Below are positions 25,496 through 33,883 of a DNA stretch of 64,000 nucleotides, piece after piece. A model generated the notes under the pieces. It was not told the DNA's origin and made no database searches. It saw only the letters and a program-made list of their open reading frames with translations. Each line of letters begins with the position of its first letter. Position 1 is the stretch's first letter. The position numbers and the translations under genes are program-made. This DNA is from CAYPNP01 sp964412195 (GTDB taxonomy: Bacteria; Acidobacteriota; JAAYUB01), in contig CAYPNP010000008.1 in the NCBI GenBank assembly GCA_964412195.1, positions 1 to 64,000 on the forward strand, given 5' to 3'.

Positions 25496-26518
25496 TCAGA
25501 AGGATGTCTCCGGGCGCGGTCCGGGCCCGAGGCTTTCCCGGATCAGGCGCGTGACGGGCACGAAGGCGTACCCCCTGCGGCGGTATTCGTCCACCACCTC
25601 CCCGAGCACGGTCCAGGCGTATTCCGACTGGCGCAGCGTCCCGGTGTGCATCAGGATGACGGCCCCGTTGGCGCCCCCCGGCCGGCCGCCGTCGAACGCC
25701 AGCAGCCGGTCGCGGATCTGCGCCGCCGTCAGGTACCGGTCGGCGGCCGGGTCGGCCACCCAGTCCAGGCTGTCCATGGAGCGGGTGCCGGTGAAGTCAC
25801 GGGTCCAGGCGACATGGATGTAACCCAGTTCGGCCGCCCACGCGTCGAGGGTCCGGTTGGTCTCCCCGAAGGGCGCCCGCCAGACCTTCTGCATCGGCCG
25901 GCCGGTAATCCTCTCGAACAGGGTCTCGTTCTCGCGGAGCAGCCGGTGGAGGACCTCGCGGGTGACGCCCGGCAGCAGATCCTGCCGGCCGTTCTGTTCC
26001 CAGGTGGTGAGATGGACGTGCTGGAGGAGATGGTTCCCCACCTCGTGCCCGGCTTGGGCGATGGCCCTTGCCGGACCGGGATGGCGGGCGATGAATTCCC
26101 CCGTCAGGAAGAACGTCGCCGGGATGCGGCGGTCGGCGAGGATTCGCAGGATCCGCGGCAGGTCACCCGCCATCGACCCGCCGTCGAACGTCAGGCAAAG
26201 GTAGGGGAGGCCGGCCCGGCCGCACAACAGGTGATGGGGTCCCTGCCCGCCCATCTCCGGTTGCAGCGAGAGGGGGATCGCACCGAATGGCGTCGCGGAA
26301 GGTCCCACCGGCGGGGCCGTCGGGACTTGCCGATGGCCGGCATCTGGATGGGCCGGCCCCGCTTCCGGCCGGGAAGGCGCCCGGGCGGTCCCTGCTCCCC
26401 GTTCAGGGACGGATGGCCGCCCCTGCTGCCACAGGCACCATGCAGCACAGCCCAGCAGGAAGAGGAGAAGCGCCGAGCCCGCGGGCAGGAGGCGGGAAAG
26501 GGCCGGCCTAGAATCCAT
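25496..26518 (-). CDS. Polysaccharide deacetylase (NodB-homology) membrane protein
   Basis: 340 residues. An N-terminal membrane anchor (AGSALLLFLLGCAAWCLW) is followed by a Pro-rich linker (about 35-75) and a NodB catalytic domain. Motif 1 is YLCLTFDGGSMAG (TFDG instead of the usual TFDDG), motif 2 HEVGNHLLQHVHL (HxxxxH metal site), motif 3 RAPFGETN. A late HTG motif (ILMHTGTL) supplies the second catalytic His. Substrates are likely N-acetylated cell-wall glycans. ATG at 26518, preceded by GGAGAA, overlaps the stop of the upstream amidohydrolase gene by 11 bases; GTG at 26530 is the alternative. Confidence 0.85.
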   Translation of the reverse strand: MDSRPALSRLLPAGSALLLFLLGCAAWCLWQQGRPSVPERGAGTARAPSRPEAGPAHPDAGHRQVPTAPPVGPSATPFGAIPLSLQPEMGGQGPHHLLCGRAGLPYLCLTFDGGSMAGDLPRILRILADRRIPATFFLTGEFIARHPGPARAIAQAGHEVGNHLLQHVHLTTWEQNGRQDLLPGVTREVLHRLLRENETLFERITGRPMQKVWRAPFGETNRTLDAWAAELGYIHVAWTRDFTGTRSMDSLDWVADPAADRYLTAAQIRDRLLAFDGGRPGGANGAVILMHTGTLRQSEYAWTVLGEVVDEYRRRGYAFVPVTRLIRESLGPGPRPETSF

Positions 26519-27854
26519 ACTTCTCCGCACGCTTGCAGAGCCGCGGCAGGGCTTCCCTCACCTGGTTTCGGACCTCCGCGGGATCCAGGCGGACGAACGA
26601 CTTGTCCCGGTAGAGGAACTTCCCGTCCACGAGAACGGAATGGACGTCCGCGGCCCGGTAGGAATACACGATGGCCGACACCGGGTCCGGCGAGGGCAGC
26701 GCGTGCAGCGGCTCGGCGTCGAGGATCGCCAGGTCCGCCCTCTTGCCCGGCTCGATGCTGCCGATCTCGCGCTCCAGGCCCAGCGCCCGGGCCCCGTCGA
26801 TGGTGGCCATGCGGAGGACGTCCCGGGCGGGCATGGCGACCGGCCCGAGCCGGAACTTCTGCAGCAGGGCGGCCAGCCGCATCTCCGCGAACACGTCCAG
26901 ATTGTTGTTGCAGGGCGCCCCGTCGGCCCCCAGCGAAACCGACACGCCGGCTTTCCGCAACTCGGGGACCATGGCGATCCCCGAACCCAGCTTCAGGTTC
27001 GAGGAGGGGCAGTGCAGGACGCGGAAACCCTGCTCCTTCAGTATGCCGACCTCCTCATCGTCGATCCAGATGCAGTGGGCCAGGAAAAGCAAATGCCCGG
27101 GCAGGCCCAGGTCCCGGAAATAGGCGACATTTTTCCGGCCCGTTTTCAGCCATACCGCCTGGACCTCCTTCAGGTTCTCCGAAGCGTGGGAGTGGATCGG
27201 GACGTTGTGGGCGGCCGCGAATTCGCCCAGCTGGTGGAAAAGGGTCTCCGAGCAGGCCAAAGCGAAGCGGGGTGCCATGGCCACGCGGATCCGGCCGTCC
27301 GACCGGCCGTCCCACTCCTTGTGGAGGCGCTGGCATTCCCTGAGGGACTGGGCGGTCTTCTCGCGCATGGGCGGCGGCACCTGGTCGCCCTCGTCCATCA
27401 TGCACTTGCCCACCACGGCGCGCAGCCCCAGCTCGTCCACCGCTTCCAGCACGGCCTCGGTGTGCCGCACCGTCTCCATGGTCAGGGCGGTGGTGGTCCC
27501 GCCGGCGATCAGCTCCATCCCGCCGAGGAGGGCGCTGGCGCGCAGGCTCTCCTCGTTGTGGGCGGCCTCGAGGGGCCAGATCTTCTTCTTCAGCCAATCC
27601 AGGAGTTCCAGGTCGTCGGCCAGGCCGCGGAACAGCGTCTGGCACAGGTGGATGTGCGTCTGGACGAATCCCGGCACCACCAGCCGGCCCTCCAGGTCCA
27701 CCACGTTGGCCAGCGAGGTGTCGAACCGGCCGATGGCCTGGATCCGGCCGCCGTCGATCAGCAGGTCCGCCTCCCGCACCTCATCGGCGGGGTTCATCGT
27801 GACGAGCTTTCCGTTTTTCAGGATCAGGAACCGTTCCTGGGGGGTGCTGGCCAT
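26508..27854 (-). CDS. Amidohydrolase, 5'-deoxyadenosine/MTA/SAH deaminase type
   Basis: 448 residues from the ATG at 27854. It belongs to the metal-dependent amidohydrolase superfamily. An N-terminal strand domain (KNGKLVTMNPADEV...GRIQAIG) leads to the metal site FVQTHIHLCQ (His 67 and 69), HSHASE with a ligand His, the Glu/His region 'LLFLAHCIWIDDEE', and the late metal Asp in SVSLGADGAPCNNN. The stretch QTLFRGLADDLELLDWL is typical of deaminases acting on 5'-deoxyadenosine, methylthioadenosine or S-adenosylhomocysteine; guanine or 8-oxoguanine deaminases are close relatives. It probably recycles purine nucleosides. Its stop overlaps the start of the deacetylase gene. Confidence 0.87.
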   Translation of the reverse strand: MASTPQERFLILKNGKLVTMNPADEVREADLLIDGGRIQAIGRFDTSLANVVDLEGRLVVPGFVQTHIHLCQTLFRGLADDLELLDWLKKKIWPLEAAHNEESLRASALLGGMELIAGGTTTALTMETVRHTEAVLEAVDELGLRAVVGKCMMDEGDQVPPPMREKTAQSLRECQRLHKEWDGRSDGRIRVAMAPRFALACSETLFHQLGEFAAAHNVPIHSHASENLKEVQAVWLKTGRKNVAYFRDLGLPGHLLFLAHCIWIDDEEVGILKEQGFRVLHCPSSNLKLGSGIAMVPELRKAGVSVSLGADGAPCNNNLDVFAEMRLAALLQKFRLGPVAMPARDVLRMATIDGARALGLEREIGSIEPGKRADLAILDAEPLHALPSPDPVSAIVYSYRAADVHSVLVDGKFLYRDKSFVRLDPAEVRNQVREALPRLCKRAEKYGF

Positions 27855-27956
27855 TGCGTCCTCTCCTGCCAGATCAATCTCTCGTCTCGCCGACCAGTAT
27901 AGCGCATGCCGGCCGGATTCGCATCCCCGTCCGGGCATCTGCCCCGTCCGGCGGGC

Positions 27957-27992
27957 AAAAAAAAAGTGCTAACCCCGAAGGGCTAGCACTTT
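27957..27992 (-). terminator. Rho-independent terminator after the LysM gene
   Basis: AAAGTGCTA and TAGCACTTT are complementary and enclose a 12-base loop. On the minus strand the stem is followed by an uninterrupted run of nine T. It ends transcription of the LysM gene, whose stop is at 28012. Confidence 0.9.
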
Positions 27993-28011
27993 GGGCTGAC
28001 GGTGCCGTGGT

Positions 28012-29280
28012 TTACTGAAGCTGGACGTAATTGCCCACTTCCACAAAATCTCGCGCGGCGATGATTTTCGCCTTGGCGGTGTTCTCGTACACTTCGATGA
28101 TGACGATCTCGCCCATGATGACCCGCGGGAGTTCGCGCTGGCGCAGTGCCTGCTTGCTGGCGGCCGAATACCCCGGATCTTCCCCGGGTGTATAATTCTC
28201 GCTGGCCGTGGTGGATTGGAACTCGTCGTTTTTCTTGAATTTGCCCTCGACGTAATAAACCGTGCCGTACTGGCCGGGGACCAGGCTGGCACCCTGTCCC
28301 ATGTCGATGTAAACCAGGCCACCGACGCCGTTGACGTGTTTGTTGTCGTCCATGTAGACGATGTTCGCTGTCGCCTTGCCGCTGTCCCCGACAAAGCGCT
28401 GGACCTTGTGCGCCTTGTCGGCCTTGAGCCGCTCCTTCTCAACGAACGGCACCAGAGCGTCCCCGATGAAGATTTCGCGCGTGGCGAAATCGACCTGAGC
28501 GATAGCGTTGTCGTCGTGAGCGATGAGCACTTTCACCGTGCCGGGCTCGTGGTAGTAATAGCCGACGAACTTGCCGGTGACAGGATTCGTGATCTCGCCG
28601 CCGGAGCGGATGACCTGGAACCGTTGGCCGGGGAACACGTTCTGCCGCATGCCCTTGTTGATGTAAACGATCTCGCCTTCCGCAAGATAGCGCTGGTCCT
28701 TCTCGTCCTCGCCGCCGACGACGAACGTCTCGAACTTGAGCGGGACGGGGGAGATCCGGCCGGAGCCATACAGCTCCGCGTCGGTCGAATACCATGTGTC
28801 GAGCTCCCGGGTCTGGAAGGTCATCGGCTTGCGGACCGGCTCGGTCGGGAACATCTTTGGCTGGGCGGCGCTCACCGGCTGGGCCTCTTCCGCCGGTGCC
28901 GGGGTTTCCGCCGGGGCTTCGGCTGCGGGTTGCTCCACCAGCTTGGGCTGCTCGATGAGGATCGGATCGCCGGGGTAGATCCAGTGCGGATTGGTGATGT
29001 AGGGATTCTTCTCCCAGATCTGGGGCCACAGGTACGGATTGTTCAGGTACTGGCGGGCTAGGGCCCACAGGGTGTCCCCGCTCTGCACCACGTGGATTGT
29101 ACTGCCTTCCGGATACGCAGGCGGAGTGTACGGAGTCCAGTGCCCGTCGGGCTGCTTGGCCAGGTTCTTCAGGGGGGCGCCCTTGGGCGGGACGGTCGGG
29201 GTTGCCTGCTGGGCAAGAATAATGGCAGCAGTCAGGGAGAAAACAATAACAAGAAAGACAATTTTCGCTGCGTTTTTCAT
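28012..29280 (-). CDS. Exported LysM peptidoglycan-binding protein
   Basis: 422 residues from ATG at 29280 (GAGGTGGTC before it). Signal peptide (AAKIVFLVIVFSLTAAIILAQ). The LysM domain at about 60-120 reads IHVVQSGDTLWALARQYLNNPYLWPQIWEKNP...GDPILI. An Ala/Pro/Glu-rich linker (PAAEAPAETPAPAEEA) is followed by a roughly 280-residue C-terminal region. That region is rich in beta strands and repeats the pattern 'GQRFQVIRSGGEI/GEIVIIEVYENTAKAKIIAARDFVEVGNYVQL'. It likely anchors a multi-domain envelope protein to peptidoglycan. It is flanked by its own promoter and terminator, so it is a single-gene unit. Confidence 0.88.
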   Translation of the reverse strand: MKNAAKIVFLVIVFSLTAAIILAQQATPTVPPKGAPLKNLAKQPDGHWTPYTPPAYPEGSTIHVVQSGDTLWALARQYLNNPYLWPQIWEKNPYITNPHWIYPGDPILIEQPKLVEQPAAEAPAETPAPAEEAQPVSAAQPKMFPTEPVRKPMTFQTRELDTWYSTDAELYGSGRISPVPLKFETFVVGGEDEKDQRYLAEGEIVYINKGMRQNVFPGQRFQVIRSGGEITNPVTGKFVGYYYHEPGTVKVLIAHDDNAIAQVDFATREIFIGDALVPFVEKERLKADKAHKVQRFVGDSGKATANIVYMDDNKHVNGVGGLVYIDMGQGASLVPGQYGTVYYVEGKFKKNDEFQSTTASENYTPGEDPGYSAASKQALRQRELPRVIMGEIVIIEVYENTAKAKIIAARDFVEVGNYVQLQ

Positions 29281-29340
29281 GACCACCTCGTAGGCAGTGA
29301 GTAAGTACTTTTTAATCAATGCAATTCTTATGGTAATGCC

Positions 29341-29369
29341 AAATTAACAAAAGCAAATAATTTTGTCAA
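29341..29369 (-). promoter_or_regulatory. Sigma70-like promoter of the LysM gene
   Basis: On the minus strand a consensus TTGACA, a 17-base AT-rich spacer and TAATTT, about 60 bases before the ATG. The region 29281-29460 is unusually AT-rich for this genome. Confidence 0.7.
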
Positions 29370-29456
29370 TAAAAATATGGCTGTGCTGAGAAAGCAACAC
29401 GATACAGCGATAGAATTGTTACACTGCATAACAGTATTCCAATTCCAGCACAATAG

Positions 29457-29484
29457 AAAACGCCGGGGGCCGTCCCCCGGCGTT
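29457..29484 (-). terminator. Rho-independent terminator after the OmpA-like gene
   Basis: CGCCGGGGG/CCCCCGGCG form a 9-base stem with a CCGT loop; on the minus strand four T follow. The OmpA-like stop is at 29511. Confidence 0.85.
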
Positions 29485-29510
29485 GGAAATCCATGAAAGT
29501 GTGGGGCGAG

Positions 29511-30209
29511 TTAGCGGGCTTCCAGAACCTTGATCGTCACGCGGCGGTTCTGCTTCCGCCCGTCCGCGGTCTTGTTGTCGGCAACCGGATTGGTTTTGCC
29601 CAAGCCGATGATGAACAGGCGGTTGAGGTCGTAATTCTTCTCGCCCACCAGGTAACGGACCACGCTCTTCACGCGCTTCTCGCTGAGCGCGATGTTGTAG
29701 GTGTCGTCGCCGATGCTGTCGGTGTAGCCTTCCAGCGTCAGGACGGCGTTCTTGTTGCCGGCCACCATCCGGGCGACTTCATCCAGCGTCGCCTTGGACT
29801 CGGCGGTCAGCTCGGCCCGGTTGAAGCCGAAGAGCACGTTCTTGGTATCCACCAGGGTGTAATTGTTGCGGTTGTCGAACTTGGTCCGGAGGTCCGTCAC
29901 GCCGGCGTTGGCGGTTTGGGCGTCCTTCTTGGCATCCAGGCCGATCCCCTTGGCTTCCTCGGCCTTGGCGTCCGCCGCGGAGGCGCGATCCGACACCTGC
30001 TCGATCCGGGAGCTAAGCTGCTTGTTCAGGGCGGACAGCTCGTTGATCTGGCCGGACAGCTTGGCGGTTTCCTGATCAATCTTCTGGTTCGTCTTCGTTT
30101 CGGACGTCGTGACTTCCTGCCGGACGAATTTCTTGGTGGCACAACCGGAAACCATCAAGAGAGCCACCAGTGACAGCGCGACAAGTAAGAAAAATCGATT
30201 GCTTCTCAT
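29511..30209 (-). CDS. OmpA/Pal-like peptidoglycan-associated lipoprotein with coiled coil
   Basis: 232 residues from ATG at 30209. Signal peptide with lipobox (LVALLMVSGCATKK, Cys 22). A long coiled coil at about 30-110 (QKIDQETAKLSGQINELSALNKQLSSRIEQV) resembles Lpp-like stalks. The C-terminal OmpA-family domain (about 120-232) includes VLFGFNRAELTAESKATLDEVARMV, LEGYTDSIGDDTYNIALSEKRVKSVVRYL and GKTNPVADNKTADGRKQNRRVTI, with the Asp and Arg that bind diaminopimelate. It should link the outer membrane to peptidoglycan. It neighbours the LysM protein, but has its own terminator. Confidence 0.93.
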   Translation of the reverse strand: MRSNRFFLLVALSLVALLMVSGCATKKFVRQEVTTSETKTNQKIDQETAKLSGQINELSALNKQLSSRIEQVSDRASAADAKAEEAKGIGLDAKKDAQTANAGVTDLRTKFDNRNNYTLVDTKNVLFGFNRAELTAESKATLDEVARMVAGNKNAVLTLEGYTDSIGDDTYNIALSEKRVKSVVRYLVGEKNYDLNRLFIIGLGKTNPVADNKTADGRKQNRRVTIKVLEAR

Positions 30210-30297
30210 CACTACCTCCAAACAGATGTTGAATTCTGGACTCGTTTCGTTTAAAAATCGAGGGCCGGCTGGAAGAGGCTCTCGCACGGCTTTTTAG

Positions 30298-30311
30298 TTA
30301 GACATGTCTAA
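30298..30311. promoter_or_regulatory. 14-base palindrome in the divergent ompA-like/truB gap
   Basis: TTAGACATGTCTAA is a perfect palindrome. It lies about 90 bases before the OmpA-like ATG and 49 bases before truB, in an otherwise AT-rich stretch with a run of A. It could be an operator for one or both genes. No matching regulator is known from the window. Confidence 0.4.
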
Positions 30312-30359
30312 TCATACTCAAGTTTCCAAAAAAAACAAAATCTTTTTTGCATCAACCCT

Positions 30360-31262
30360 ATGGCATCTCTCCAAAACAGCGGCATCTTGGTTGTGGATAA
30401 ACCGACGGGCATCACCTCCCACCGGGTGCTCGAACGATTGAAACGGCTGGCCCGGCGATCCAAACTGGGCCACGGCGGCACCCTGGATCCTTTCGCCACG
30501 GGCGTGTTGCCCGTGTTCGTCCAGCGCGCCACGCGGTTGGTGCAGTTCTTCCTCCACGGGGAAAAGGAATACGAGGGGCGGATCCGCTTCGGCTGGGCGA
30601 CCGACACCCACGACCTGGACGGGGCGCCTCAGGGGCCGGCGCAGCCGTGCGGCGCCGGGCCGGCCGATCTGGAGGCCTGGGTCCAGGAGTTTCGGGGCCG
30701 CATCCGCCAGCGCCCTCCGGCGTTCTCCGCCGTGAAGTGGCGGGGGGAGTCGCTCCACGTCCACGCCCGGCGAGGCCGGCCGGTCGAGGTCCCGGAGCGG
30801 GAGGTGGAGGTCCACCGCCTGGAGATCCTGGAATGGGACCCGCCCGACCTCCGCATCCGTGTGGCCTGTTCGGCCGGGACCTACATCCGGGTCATCGCCC
30901 ACGAGCTGGGGGTCCGCGCCGGCTGCGGGGCGCACCTGACGGCCCTGCGGCGGCTCCGGTCCGGTCCGTTCACCCTGGACCAGGCCGTCCCGCTGGAGGC
31001 ACTGGAAGACAATCCCGCCCTCCTCGAGGAGCACCTCCTCCCGATGGAGTCCCTGCTGCCCGAGTTTCCCGCCTGCCGCTGCGAAGCCGACCAGGTCGTC
31101 CGGGTCCGCAACGGCAATGAAATCGCCTTCCCCCCGACGGGAGGTACGGAACCGGAGTATGTCCGCTTGCTGGATCCGGAAGGCCGGCTGCTGGCGGTCG
31201 GCCGGATCGTCCGCCGGGAGGGGCCGGGCCTCGTCGTCCACCCCCACGTCGTCCTCGCCTGA
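30360..31262 (+). CDS. truB: tRNA pseudouridine(55) synthase TruB
   Basis: 300 residues. TruB makes pseudouridine 55 in the T loop of tRNAs. The start reads SGILVVDKPTGITSH, and the catalytic Asp lies in GHGGTLDPFATGVLPV. KEYEGRIRFGWATDTHDLDG and the later 'CSAGTYIRVIAHELGVRAGCGAHLTALRRLRSGPF' complete the family signature, and a C-terminal PUA-like domain follows. No clear ribosome-binding site precedes the ATG at 30360, so the mRNA may be leaderless or weakly translated. Gene context (rbfA, infB) often found with truB is absent here. Confidence 0.96.
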   Translation: MASLQNSGILVVDKPTGITSHRVLERLKRLARRSKLGHGGTLDPFATGVLPVFVQRATRLVQFFLHGEKEYEGRIRFGWATDTHDLDGAPQGPAQPCGAGPADLEAWVQEFRGRIRQRPPAFSAVKWRGESLHVHARRGRPVEVPEREVEVHRLEILEWDPPDLRIRVACSAGTYIRVIAHELGVRAGCGAHLTALRRLRSGPFTLDQAVPLEALEDNPALLEEHLLPMESLLPEFPACRCEADQVVRVRNGNEIAFPPTGGTEPEYVRLLDPEGRLLAVGRIVRREGPGLVVHPHVVLA

Positions 31263-31272
31263 CCGGACCCCC

Positions 31273-32652
31273 TCAATCCCGCCTGGCGGAGAGGTCGAGC
31301 ATCCGGCCGATGAACTTGATCCCCTGGATGAAGTCGTGGACCCGGATATTCTCGTTCGGGGCGTGGATGTGCGAGCCCGCGTGCGCGATCCCGACCGCCA
31401 TCACCGGCAGCCGCCGCGGGGCGCAGACCACGTGCATCGGGCCGCTGGCCCCCAGCATCGGCAGGAACAGCGGGGCCTCATGGAACGTCTCCCGGCTGGA
31501 CTGCCGGATCCGGCCGATGAACTCCTCATCAGGCTGGTAGCGGTAGCAGGGGATGGCGCATTTGACCTTGATCTCCACGTCGTCATAGCCCCGCTTGGCC
31601 AGATGGGCGCGGAGAAGTTTCACGAGCATTTCCGGCTCGAGGTCGGGCACCAGCCGGAAATCCAGGTTGGCCCACGCCGCGTGGGGCAGGATGGTCTTGC
31701 TCTCCGCATCCGTGTAACCCGCGTGGATGCCGCAGATGTTGGCCGAAGGGGAGAAGAGGAGGCGCTGCGGCAATGTCTCATTCTTCCCGATGGCCATGAA
31801 CTCCTTGACCCCGAAAAGCTCCTTGTAGGTCTCCAGATCGATTTCCATGGATTCCACCAGGCGCCGCTCCTCCTTGGTGAGCGCCGCCACGTGGTCCATC
31901 ACACCGTCGATGGTGATGCGGCCCTGGCCGTCGCGGAGCGAGGCCAGCGCATGGATCAGGCGCCAGGCCGGGTTCTCGATGACGGTGGCCCAGGCGGAGT
32001 GGATGTCCGAAGGCAGAATCTGGCACCGCAACTCGAGGTATACCAATCCTTTCAGTCCAAAGCTGACCGAGGGCCGGCCCCCCTGGTCGATGAAGCCCGA
32101 CTCCCAGACGCAGATGTCGGCCTCGACGAAATCGGGGTGCTCCTGGATCAACCGGGCGATGTTCGGGCTGCCCACCTCCTCCTCGCCGTCGAAGAGGAAC
32201 TTCACCCGGCACGGCAGCTCCTTGAACACTTTCAGGTAGGACTCGACCGCCGCCAGGCGGGTGTAGAGGTTGCCCTTGCTGTCGGCCGCCCCCCGGGCGT
32301 ACAGGTACCCCTCGTGGACCTCGGCCAGGAACGGACCGTAGTCCCAGAGGCTCGGCGGGTCCACCGGTTGGACATCGTAGTGGTTGTAGAACAGGACGGT
32401 CATCGGCCCCTCGCCGATCTCGCCGTAGAGGTAAGGCTTGCTGTCGTCGATCACGATCCGCTGCACTCTGCAGCCGATGCGCTGGAGGTGGCTCTCCAGG
32501 AAATTGGCGGTGGAGTTGATGCCGAAGGTGTTCGTGTAAATGGACATCTCCCGCAGCAGCACCTGCAGCTCGCGGATGAACACGTCCACGTGATCCTCCA
32601 CGTACCGGTAAAACAGCTGCATCCGCTTGTCGCCGTCCCTGTTCTGGTTCAT
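31273..32652 (-). CDS. M20-family metallopeptidase (dipeptidase-like)
   Basis: 459 residues from the ATG at 32652 (GGAGGAGA before it). The di-zinc M20 core is complete: VLFYNHYDVQPVDP with the first metal His/Asp, GAADSKGNL with the bridging Asp, LFDGEEEVGSPN with the catalytic Glu pair, and a late His in 'GASGPMHVVCAPRRLPVMAVGIAHAGSHIHAPNENIRV'. A dimerisation-lid domain lies at about 195-330. M20 dipeptidases of this CPG2/CNDP group cut short peptides or acylated amino acids. The DUF362 gene starts 39 bases upstream on the same strand; the pair is likely an operon. Confidence 0.92.
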   Translation of the reverse strand: MNQNRDGDKRMQLFYRYVEDHVDVFIRELQVLLREMSIYTNTFGINSTANFLESHLQRIGCRVQRIVIDDSKPYLYGEIGEGPMTVLFYNHYDVQPVDPPSLWDYGPFLAEVHEGYLYARGAADSKGNLYTRLAAVESYLKVFKELPCRVKFLFDGEEEVGSPNIARLIQEHPDFVEADICVWESGFIDQGGRPSVSFGLKGLVYLELRCQILPSDIHSAWATVIENPAWRLIHALASLRDGQGRITIDGVMDHVAALTKEERRLVESMEIDLETYKELFGVKEFMAIGKNETLPQRLLFSPSANICGIHAGYTDAESKTILPHAAWANLDFRLVPDLEPEMLVKLLRAHLAKRGYDDVEIKVKCAIPCYRYQPDEEFIGRIRQSSRETFHEAPLFLPMLGASGPMHVVCAPRRLPVMAVGIAHAGSHIHAPNENIRVHDFIQGIKFIGRMLDLSARRD

Positions 32653-32691
32653 CGCGCCGTCTCCTCCCTGATGATCTCGTTTCCACCGCAC

Positions 32692-33801
32692 TTACGCATC
32701 GAGTTCCACCAAATCATACGCGCAGCTCCCCAGCCCGATTTCCTCGCCGTAGCGCAAGTGGGCCCGCCAGTCAATCTCGGGGTGGAGGGCAGTCAGCTTG
32801 TCCTCCGCCTTCCCGCGGCGGCCGATCTTGCTGGACGGGATGGATTCCTGGGCGTTGAGGAGGTCTGCGCTGGCCTGATCCACGGCGATCATGTCGGTGG
32901 ACGCCACGATCCCCACGTTGGGTACGATGGGGTTGTCGCACCACGGAAAGCAGTCGCAGTCCGGGCTGATGTCCAGCAGGAAGTTCACGTACAGGCAGCG
33001 GCCGGCGAAGCGCCGCACGATGCCGTAGCAGGTTTCCACCATCTTCTCGCCAAGCACCACGGGTTTCTCGGTCCAGGAGATCTTGAGGCACTGCTCCGGG
33101 CAGGCCGGGATGCAGTCCGCGCAGCCGACGCAGGCGTCGGGGAGGAACCGGGCGTGCCCTTCCTCCAGGCGGACCGCCCCGTGGCGGCAGACGGTGACGC
33201 AGCGGCCGCAGCCGGAGCAGAGTTCGATCTTGGTGAACTCCGGGCGGACGCTGCCGCTGTGCATCCGCTGCTTCATGGCCCGGGAGCCGAGGCCCATGCC
33301 GATGTTCTTGATCGCCCCCCCGAAGCCGGACACCAGGTGGCCCTTGAAATGCGCCAGGCTGATCAGCGCGTCCATTTCCCGGACGAGCTGGCCGAACTTG
33401 ACCGTCTGAAAGTGGCGGAGGTTGACTTCCTCCTCGGCCACGCTCTCGGAGCGGAGCCCATCGGCCAGGATGATGGGCGCGCCCACCTGGGCGAGGCCGA
33501 AGCCGTGCTCCACGGCCAGGGCGAGGTGGTCCACCGAGTTCGTCCGCTGTCCGTGGTAGAGGGTGTTGGTGTCGGTCAGGAAAGGCTTGCCCCCCTTCGC
33601 CTTGACCATGTCCACGACCTTACGCACGAACTGCGGGCGGAGGAACGCGGTGTTGCCCCGCTCCCCGAAGCTCATCTTGATGCCCACCAGGTCGCGCGGG
33701 CGGACGAAGTCCATGCCGGCCGCGTTCAACAGGTCCCCCAGCTTGTCCACCAGACCCTTCTGCCCGCGGATCCGGGAACTGGCAAAATAGACTTTGCTCA
33801 T
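32692..33801 (-). CDS. DUF362 protein with two 4Fe-4S clusters
   Basis: 369 residues from ATG at 33801 (GAGGTGGC before it). The DUF362 part is at both ends (IKMSFGERGNTAFLRPQFVRKVVDMV, LISLAHFKGHLVSGFGGAIKNIGMGLGSRA, NPIVPNVGIVASTDMIAVDQASADLLN). A ferredoxin domain in the middle has two typical four-Cys motifs (CSGCGRCVTVC and CVGCADCIPACPEQC). Proteins of this kind are likely redox enzymes or electron carriers; no reaction is established for the family. A downstream 'PDCDCFPWCDN' supplies further Cys residues. Confidence 0.87.
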   Translation of the reverse strand: MSKVYFASSRIRGQKGLVDKLGDLLNAAGMDFVRPRDLVGIKMSFGERGNTAFLRPQFVRKVVDMVKAKGGKPFLTDTNTLYHGQRTNSVDHLALAVEHGFGLAQVGAPIILADGLRSESVAEEEVNLRHFQTVKFGQLVREMDALISLAHFKGHLVSGFGGAIKNIGMGLGSRAMKQRMHSGSVRPEFTKIELCSGCGRCVTVCRHGAVRLEEGHARFLPDACVGCADCIPACPEQCLKISWTEKPVVLGEKMVETCYGIVRRFAGRCLYVNFLLDISPDCDCFPWCDNPIVPNVGIVASTDMIAVDQASADLLNAQESIPSSKIGRRGKAEDKLTALHPEIDWRAHLRYGEEIGLGSCAYDLVELDA

Positions 33802-33821
33802 GCCACCTCGCTTTGCGGACG

Positions 33822-33850
33822 TTGATTCTTTCCGGGGAGTATTATAGAAT
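33822..33850 (+). promoter_or_regulatory. Sigma70-like promoter of pyruvate kinase
   Basis: TTGATT, a 17-base spacer and TAGAAT, 33 bases before the preferred pyruvate-kinase ATG. The gap also separates the divergent DUF362 gene. Confidence 0.65.
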
Positions 33851-33883
33851 GTATTCAAATCTCTGTAAATGAAAGGATTCGAC

